The position numbers were made by a program, and so were the translations under genes. A stretch of 64,000 bases of DNA from Paracyclopina nana (lineage: Eukaryota > Arthropoda > Copepoda > Cyclopoida > Cyclopettidae), in the NCBI GenBank assembly GCA_019096065.1, contig JAGUCH010000004.1, positions 5,084,001 to 5,148,000 of the forward strand. The letters run 5' to 3'. The notes under the pieces are model-generated. The model was not told the origin of the DNA, made no database searches, and saw nothing but the letters and a program-made list of their open reading frames with translations. This document shows positions 57,178-64,000 of this stretch, one piece after another (within the stretch, counting starts at the first letter, position 1; the number at the start of each line of letters is the position of its first letter).

Positions 57178-59303
57178 ATGTTTTTGGAAACTTCTTTAAA
57201 TGCTTTTGCACTAGCTCAACTGATTTAGATATCACAGCAGATTGGCTAGGAAAATCGTATTCTGGCTTGCAATAAGTAGTGTCCAAGTACAATCTGTCAA
57301 TCTTATTGTTCCACAAGGCTGGATATTCCTCCATTTCGGGACAAGCTCGAAAATCTCCAGTGTGCAAAATAACTTGACCATTACACAGTGGGCCACGGAG
57401 ACCATTATTTCTCCATTTCAGCTAAATTATGAAATCAAGTTTCAAACACTTTTTTTATCTTATAATAGTTCCTATGGGTTCTTGGTGATCAGAAATGGCC
57501 ATTTAAAAGGCTCTAAATTCAATTCGATTTGTGAATTGAAGATCATTTTTGAGAAGCATCCCGAATTTGCTAAAAAAATCTAAGAAAAAAGAAATGTCAA
57601 AAAGTGGCTACAAGCTTCTACTGTTCCATTAGAACTATAATTTTTTTGTTGAAGCCATTAATTAGAGTTAGTTTAAGTATTTTAGGCCTCAAGAGAACAG
57701 GATTTCATTTAAAATAAGTGTCAAAATTGACCCAAAAAGATGACTCTTCTATTTGCATGTAAAACTAAACCAAATATTAGCAGAACTTATTATGTCCAAG
57801 GTTGTCCAACCTATAACACTGTCAAATTAGAGAAAAAGTAATATGAACAGGGTTGGATTGCAAAAAAAGTGCGTGGATGTGCGTAAGACTTTGCTAGAAA
57901 GAGTTGAAAGTTCGAGTTTTACAGTCATTAAGGGGCTTTGCTAATGCACAGCCGATTTGACGAAAAATCAGAAATGGAGGAAATGCTTCAACGGGACCCA
58001 CTGTGCATTAGCTGGAAGCTGCCAAAACGAAACTGATTTTGATTCAACTTTGAGGTAAAGTCTTTTAAAAGAAGTTCACCTTGAATAAAAACATGACTGA
58101 TCCTGGACAATGATTTGCATCCAATAGAGTAACTTCCACATTGTTTATGACATGAGGCTTGTTCAAGCTGAGAATTGTGAGATACTTCTTGTCACATCTG
58201 ATTTTGAGGAGAATCAACTTGGCAGTGGTGGGTGAACACACTACGGGTAAATTCCACGATTTTGTCATCCCACCATAATGGTCGTAGTGGAAATGGCTGA
58301 GGAAATAATGAGTGATGCCAGGAACTTGTCCGTAGCTGAATGCATCAACAGAAAAACTAGTCTCAGGGATCTTCTTGTAAAATGGACAGACACGTTGCTT
58401 TCCATTAGCACTGGACTCACGATTGCCAGCTCCCAATGAAGCATTTCCACGTCGTTGATGGTTTCCCAACTTAGACGAGACTTGCGTTGATAATACTGTT
58501 GATGATGATGATGGCTTCAGTCCAAAAAATGAGTCCAACGTTCCTTGCTTCGTGTTACTGTTGATCCTTCCAACCACATCAATTTTTCGTGACTCGTTAG
58601 GAGATGGAATTTTCATGACAAGTGATTCCAGTTGGACATTGGGGTCCACTTTGACCTGAATTTCTATGGCACCTTCGGGATCCTTGACCGCGCCAATTTC
58701 AAGAGCTTTATTGGTGAGCTCTTCAAATAGGTCATCATCGTCACTAAATGCATTTGAGTCGCCATAGTTATTCGTGCGATCCAGGGAAGGTGCACCTAGT
58801 CCCATCAAAATGTCCTCGTTATCTGCGATCTTGGCATCGTCACTTTCGACGAGATTCAAAATATCAGTGCTTGACGACGTTGATGGCAGCTTTTTGAACA
58901 CAAATTTCGATACCTTGGACGATGACACTAACGGACTGCGCAAGTCACGAAATGAAGCTAGAGACACATGGTTGAATTTGGTGTAATGGCTTCGTATGGT
59001 ATTATCACAGTTTTGCCCATCAGGACAATCGGGCAAAAGTCCAAAGTCGGTTTCAAGGCAAGAATTGGCATGAACTTCTGCTGATTCCCAACGATGTAGC
59101 AAATCCAAAGGCATTTGGCAATTGACACAATGTTGCGCGCCGCTTACTTTCTCCTGATGAATGTCCAACTCTGGAGCGCTCACGGATTGACTGAGAACCT
59201 TTTTTGGCTTCTTACATTGCGAAGCTCTGCTCAATTTCTTCCTCTTGGATGTTCCAGGACTAAATATGGAGTCGTCATCGTCGAAATCATTCGAGCTAAC
59301 CAT
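57173..59303 (-). CDS. DCLRE1A: DCLRE1A (SNM1A) 5' part, upstream of the retrotransposon insertion
   Basis: Exon 1 is 58080-59303 and exon 2 begins at 57421, the acceptor fitting phase 0 (TTTAG|CTG). Exon 2 runs to the insertion at 57173. The protein starts MVSSNDFDDDDSIFSP and has a basic NLS-like run (SKRKKLSRASQCKKPKK). A UBZ4-type ubiquitin-binding finger (CVNCQMPLDLL ... EVHANSC) follows, and the metallo-beta-lactamase fold has the metal motif HxHxDH in LSHFHYDHYGGMTK near residue 334. VTLLDANHCPGSVMFLF and VILHTGDFRACPEME follow, then the beta-CASP motif A aspartate in LYLDTTYC. The frame meets the LTR element at KTLVC. The 658-bp intron between the exons is long for this genome but otherwise unremarkable. 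The remaining domain is at 45389-45957. Confidence 0.93.
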
Positions 59304-59402
59304 TTTGGTTCATTTCTGATCAATGTTTACATAAGAGATTGAGCGAAAAAGTTGCCAGTGCAATTTGGCGATATTTTCGAAAAACGCCCTTATTAATAAA
59401 TA

Positions 59403-59408
59403 TTTATT
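59403..59408 (-). terminator. AATAAA polyadenylation signal of the DEG/ENaC gene
   Basis: TTTATT on the plus strand lies about 32 bp beyond the stop codon of the channel gene. Confidence 0.5.
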
Positions 59409-59439
59409 GGGATTCATTTAGCATAATTATTTTCATGGA

Positions 59440-60667
59440 CTAGTTTTTAATATCAAAGTAGTGCTCAAATCGCGTTTGAATGCTTAAAAGGATTGTAAGG
59501 CATGAATAGCCTAAACAGAGGCCTAAAACGCCACCCACGGCACTAATAAATCTCTCATCGCTGTACACCAAGTACTCCTCTTGCACATCTACTGTCATGG
59601 AGTCGTACATAACAATCAACTGGAATCCAGGATTTCCCCTTGTCATCCCATTATTTTTAGGCACTCCTGTAGCATAGACTTCAAACTTGGGCTCTTCGCA
59701 TGGATTCGGACACTGTGGGAGCTTCTCCAGCCAAACGTTCATTACCAACTTGGCTGCTTTAAAAAATGCTCTCGCAGCTAGTGTAATATTCGTGCATTCT
59801 TTTAGTTCATCATCGGTAATGTTGAGATAGCTTAGGTAAGATACTCTGCAACCTAATTCTGCGATGAACTTTGCCTTCAAATAAGAGCCTACACAATTGG
59901 ACCAATCCCTAACTGTTCCAAGAGAGCAATCATTTTTGTCAGTTGATAATATCAAGGATTTGGTGACATGCACGTCAATTCCATCGACGTCCTCATTTTG
60001 ATCCACTTGAATCTTGTATGACGCAATTGGAAAAGGAAAAGCGAATTGCAGAAGCCAGAGCTCAGATCCTGGAGCATGGTAATAGCTTACAACATTTCGA
60101 TTTGGCTTCAAGAAAAACAGCATAGTGAGGTCATTTATCCCAACGCGATCTAATTGGAATGTAACTGACAATACAACAATAGAATGTTAATTATGTGCAT
60201 TATAGCTCTTCACCTTTAAGATGGACAGTAAAACAACGACCATGCAAAATATTCCGCACTTCTAAAACATCGAAGAGTGATTTATTGCGAAGATGAACCA
60301 CGGATGCCTCGTAAAACATGTCTTCCAAAGTAAATGCATTTTGCAAGAATGAGATTTCATCATAGAAGGGACCCTCCGATTTAAAAGCAATCCCAGGGCA
60401 AAAAGTGACAGCAGGTAACTCCAATGCATCGTAGACTTTTCTACTAGTAGCTATCGCTGTGAGACCATTGAATCTTGCCTCAAGTATAAACCAAATTTGG
60501 TAGAAAAATCCTCCGAAACAGAACAAGTATATCAAAAGCCTAGAAACGACCGTAAAGCATTTGCTTGCCATTTTGTGTCTACTGAAAGCCCATTTCCTTC
60601 TACCTAATTTAAGCTTCAAAGTAACGCTTTCAAAACGTCGATCGCTCATTCTAATATGCAATTCCAT
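59440..60667 (-). CDS. DEG/ENaC (pickpocket-like) sodium channel subunit
   Basis: DEG/ENaC channels are trimeric amiloride-sensitive sodium channels with two membrane spans and a large extracellular domain. Exons 60214-60667 and 59440-60164 give 392 residues. There is a first span after a short cytosolic N-terminus (LLIYLFCFGGFFYQIWF), the post-TM1 motif LPAVTFCPG, and an extracellular region with paired cysteines (NDCSLG, CPNPCEEPKFEV). The second span carries the family's selectivity-filter region (VLGLCLGYSCLTILLS, matching GLFLGxSxLS). It is shorter than the usual 500-600 residues; the finger/thumb regions seem reduced. An alternative start is at 60649. The ligand is unknown. Confidence 0.85.
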
Positions 60668-61041
60668 AAATTGACACTAATTGAGCCTCATCAAGGCAGG
60701 TTCCATAAAATACAAATAGGCAGCTTTGTAAAATGCACAGTTTGACCGCTAGGTGTCTCTAGTCAGTTGACTCGGTTTTTTGTAGCGCGTTACCTAAAAT
60801 AGAGCAATCCTAACTTATCTATTTCTTTTTTGAGATAAAGAATTGTTTACTTTCGCTTCATGCCATGTTTAAGCTGACAACTTCCGTTTCTTTCTTTTCT
60901 ACTCAAACTTCGTAAGCTAAAGGTGAGTAGGAAATTCAAATTTCGCAAATCTTCGAAAATCGCATTAATCCTTTCTTTCGATTCTTGTTTTGATTCAGTT
61001 TTAACATTTTCGCCTCTTTTCTGCTTAATTTAGAAGCCACC
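60668..61041. promoter_or_regulatory. Shared upstream region of the channel gene and RPS15A
   Basis: It contains the RPS15A leader: a pyrimidine-rich stretch (CTTCCGTTTCTTTC, near 60880-60900), a donor at 60922 (AAAG|GTGAGT) and an acceptor at 61033 just before ATG, so RPS15A probably has a non-coding first exon. Confidence 0.5.
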
Positions 61042-61609
61042 ATGGTGTTGATGGACTCACTGGCTTCGGCCTTAAAATGCATCAATAACGCCGAGAAGCG
61101 AGGAAAGAGGCAGGTCTTGCTGAGGCCTTGCTCCAAAGTCGTCATTCGCTTCCTCAAGGTGATGATGAAGCATGGTTACATTGGCGAATTCGAAGTCGTC
61201 GATGATCACCGTGGCGGCAAGATTGTCGTGAACTTGACCGGTCGCTTGAACAAGGTCGGAGTCATCTCTCCCAGGTTCGATGTTGGCATTCGCGACATCG
61301 AGAAGTGGACCAACAACCTTTTGCCTTCCCGTCAATTTGGGTAAGCTTCCTATCTCCAATGTGTAATAGTTGAGTAGCTTATTCTGATGAAAAATTGAGC
61401 TTTCATCAATGATATTTCTATGATTGCGAATGATAGGCCTGAGATGTCTTTTACTTATGCCGCGAAATTTAGTCATTGGTCAGGTTTTCACGGAGCATAT
61501 TTTAAATACTTTCAGTTACATCATCATGACTACCTCTGGAGGAATCATGGATCACGAAGAAGCCAGGCGAAAACACTTGGGAGGCAAAATCTTGGGCTTC
61601 TTTTTTTGA
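61042..61609 (+). CDS. RPS15A: 40S ribosomal protein S15a (uS8)
   Basis: uS8 is a core protein of the small subunit body. Exons 61042-61340 and 61516-61609 give 130 residues, the usual size. [54 protein letters not shown] and [21 protein letters not shown] are nearly invariant. The start codon has a strong context (CCACCATGG). AATAAA is at 61633-61638. Confidence 0.97.
61384..61442 (+). ncRNA. Weak candidate box C/D snoRNA in the RPS15A intron
   Basis: CTGATGA (61384-61390) could be a C box and CTGA (61439-61442) a D box, about 50 nt apart, inside a ribosomal protein intron, the usual host site. A C'-like CAATGAT lies between. I see no convincing terminal stem or guide sequence, so chance is a serious alternative. 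Confidence 0.18.
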
Positions 61610-61638
61610 ACAATCTTCGTCTATGCAGGGTGAATAAA

Positions 61639-64000
61639 TTCACTTGAGAAAAAGCTGGTCATGAATGACAGACACAAAAGAGAACAGGCATACCTTACCA
61701 CTCTTGCCAGAATCAAGATGGCAGACCAAGACCCATTAGTCGGGTGGTAAGAATGCCATACTTCTGGACTCCTCAAGGTGGGACGGGAACCCTGTTCTCC
61801 TTCATTTGCGGCATAACCATGGGGATGGCGTATTAAAGGTATTTTTCTCTTTTTTGTATAAGAAACAAAAAAAAAGGGAAAATTGGGTGATCATGTGGAA
61901 TCGTCGAAATAAAACATTCGGGGAGTTGATCATAGGTGCATAAGGAAAGTCTTGTTGTATGGAAGTGTTGTAGCCTCCCTCCTTTTTGTTATTCTGGTGA
62001 GGCATGTTATTCGAGGCTGCTTCTGCTGCAGTAGACGACTACTGCTGTGTTTATCTTCTTCTGTTCTTCATTTCTTCACACACACACATGCAAGCACTAG
62101 CACTAGCACTAGCTCACCAGCTCGCATGTTGAAAAGGACCAAGAAGAGGACAAAGGAAGACTATTATCATCCCGTGCAGGGGGGTCTCGTAAGTGAGTTC
62201 TTGACGCAAGTTTTACATGCTAAAATCACCAAATCTGTTCGTCTTAGCTGCAGTGGCGCTAGTAGTTCTTACTTCATAGCGCGTAAGCTCATGTGACGTC
62301 AGTGATGGAAGCGAGCGGGCTGATCTTTCCCTATTTTAAAACAGAGCTCCCAGATAAGTTCTGTTTTTATCAAAAAGTATGCAATTTAGGCACATTTTGC
62401 TAATTTATGGTGGATTATGGAAATTTTTGGAAGTGAAATCTACAGAATTCTATTGAAATTTCGTCTTGGAGCCTACCACAGCTCAGTCAGACTGTGCGCT
62501 ATAGTAAAGCAGCGATAAGAACTCACCTTATTAGTATAGATCATCTTGATCCCGTGTTCATGAGGTCGTCTTGCTCCTGCTTCAAATGCGTGCCTTCCTT
62601 AATCAACCTGGCATGCGCCCGAGCGTTGTGCAGAAACTCAATTTTTTGAACTGCTCCATTTGGTAGTCGTTATTGATATTCCATCCATCTTAGTCCGCGT
62701 CAAGAGCTAGCCCGATGATTGTGCCATTTATCCAATCATGCTACTACTCTCGGAGCAGTGCTGCTGCCCTTTCAAGTGGTTGCCATCTTGCGCGGAAAGA
62801 ATGGAATGTGTGCTAGCTTGCCACTGCTCCTGCTAACAAATTCTGTTCGTGTGAGGAGATTTGTTCACATAAAAGAAAGCAGCCAACTCTCGTCTGCTAC
62901 TGCAGGAAAACCCTGTTCTTTTCATCTCCACCAGCCTAGTCAAATAATTACTCTTCGATGAGATAGGAGTAAATGTCTGCGCAAGCGAAGCGAGTAATTA
63001 TTAATAACATGGGTCATTTAGTTTAGGCTTTTTCTTATGGTGGCGCCACCGTCGAGTGGAACAAAAAGTGCTGACGATTTGTATTTTTAATTTTTCGTCA
63101 TTTTTCGGTCAATACTACCGGAAAGGTCTATTAGCGGAACGAATCCACTTCTGGTAATTTTTCTCCTTTCGCGATGGCGCCATCTGATGTGGAATTAAAA
63201 ATGCTACATCTTCTGTACTCCACTTGAAATAAATGGAAAAAGTTCACGATTACTTTTGGTGTTGTCATTAGGAAAGCCCCTTCTCATTTTATATTGTAGG
63301 AGGTGACATGTGGGCTGTTGCTTTTCGTGTGACTCTTCAAGTTGCCAGCAGGGCAGAGTGCAATATCCGAGTGTAATGAGACCTTTTATGGTCACGAGGC
63401 TTTGGTGGCCAGCATCATGTCATGTGGGCTTAAGGCCTCCGGAAGCACTTACAATAAGTCCAAAGGAAGCCATTTTTTGGCACAGCCTTTCATGCAACCA
63501 TTAGCATCATTGTATCAGAATCTGAGGGCATGGCATGATTACTGCTTCTCTTTTTCGAAACGAAGCCATCAAATATTCATGGGAAAGCGTAAGCTGCTTG
63601 TTGTGTGCAGCACAAAATATTCCATGCCTTTTCCCCTTGCTGAGACACATCTGGAAAAGCAGGAATTTCATGCTTCTCTCATGGAAGAAAAGCTGTCATG
63701 AGTAAATATTGCTTTCCCCTGCATCTTCCGATACGGAAAGAGAGAAAAGGAGGCTTTTTTGGCCTGTAGGGTCAGGTGGAACTGTTGGGGATGTTTCAGC
63801 AGATGATGCCTCTTGTTTGTTCTATATATCGTGTTCTACTCTACAGTATATGCTACAAGTCTGCCTGCATTTAGCACAATAGTATATGAAGGACAACGAC
63901 GTCCTTGGGGTCTGTGGGTCGACCGACCCGCGTTTCTTCTTCCATGGACGAAGTGCTTTCTCTTTTCCTCTTTTCCTTGGTTGTCTTGTGAGGTATTGAT
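61639..64000. other. Right-hand region without a supported gene
   Basis: No coding gene, RNA gene or transposon end is supported. It has a short TAGCAC(TAGCAC)n run near 62095-62115, two 12-bp perfect palindromes centred on GGCGCC (63039-63050 and 63173-63184), and an AT-rich TATA-like stretch near 63825. An open frame at 63342-63701 has no recognisable domain. It could be the 5' region of a gene lying to the right. Confidence 0.45.

Noticed and set aside
63342-63701. 119-codon plus-strand frame near the right edge
   Set aside because: No domain, signal or membrane feature, and its composition is not gene-like. It could be part of an exon to the right, but I cannot support it.

Overview
This window is nuclear DNA from an animal. 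Every recognisable gene is split by short GT-AG introns, mostly 40-65 bp, and the proteins are metazoan: a TET dioxygenase, a WNK kinase, SECp43, TRAP-alpha, a DEG/ENaC channel, NUSAP and mitochondrial glycerol-3-phosphate dehydrogenase. The very short introns, AT-rich spacers and a pickpocket-like channel suggest a compact arthropod genome such as a crustacean or springtail. That placement is an inference, not a proof.

Layout, left to right. 1-4.6 kb: the 3' exons of TET (+), a first exon of PSMB6 (-) whose continuation is not where it should be, and complete TRNAU1AP/SECp43 (+). 4.6-9 kb: a long non-coding stretch, probably promoter and 5'UTR of WNK. 9-17.8 kb: complete multi-exon WNK with RFxV/I docking motifs and many polyglutamine tracts. 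18-26 kb: a MITE, an unrecognised 363-residue gene (-), two hAT-type MITEs side by side, an OST-alpha-like transporter (-), and a divergent pair of small secreted cysteine-rich paralogues. 27.8-33.8 kb: housekeeping genes RPS15, PSMD6, SSR1 and COPS8. 33.8-37.4 kb: three minus-strand genes, DNAJB11, a 54-residue one-membrane-span microprotein, and, 11 bp further on, a PARG-derived protein without the catalytic motifs. 37.4-44.4 kb: two more MITEs, one just upstream of NUSAP, then NUSAP, GPD2 and a prothymosin-like acidic protein. 45.4-59.3 kb: DCLRE1A/SNM1A (-), cut inside a coding exon by an 11.2-kb BEL/Pao LTR retrotransposon with 5-bp target duplications. 59.4-61.6 kb: a DEG/ENaC channel (-) and RPS15A (+). 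The last 2.4 kb shows no gene I can support.

The genes do not form one pathway. Protein synthesis and quality control are well represented (RPS15, RPS15A, SSR1, DNAJB11, PSMD6, COPS8, PSMB6). Genome maintenance also recurs (TET, the PARG-like protein, DCLRE1A, NUSAP). Genes are tightly packed: PSMD6/RPS15 and COPS8/PARG-like converge with 40-90 bp between stop codons.

The most unusual observations are the PARG pseudoenzyme with its microprotein neighbour, the retrotransposon carrying an extra frame with exonuclease-like and zinc-knuckle regions in the usual env position, the insertion of that element into a DNA-repair gene, and the TET/PSMB6 interleaving. Exon limits were read by eye from splice consensus, reading phase and remembered family sequences. 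No database search was run.
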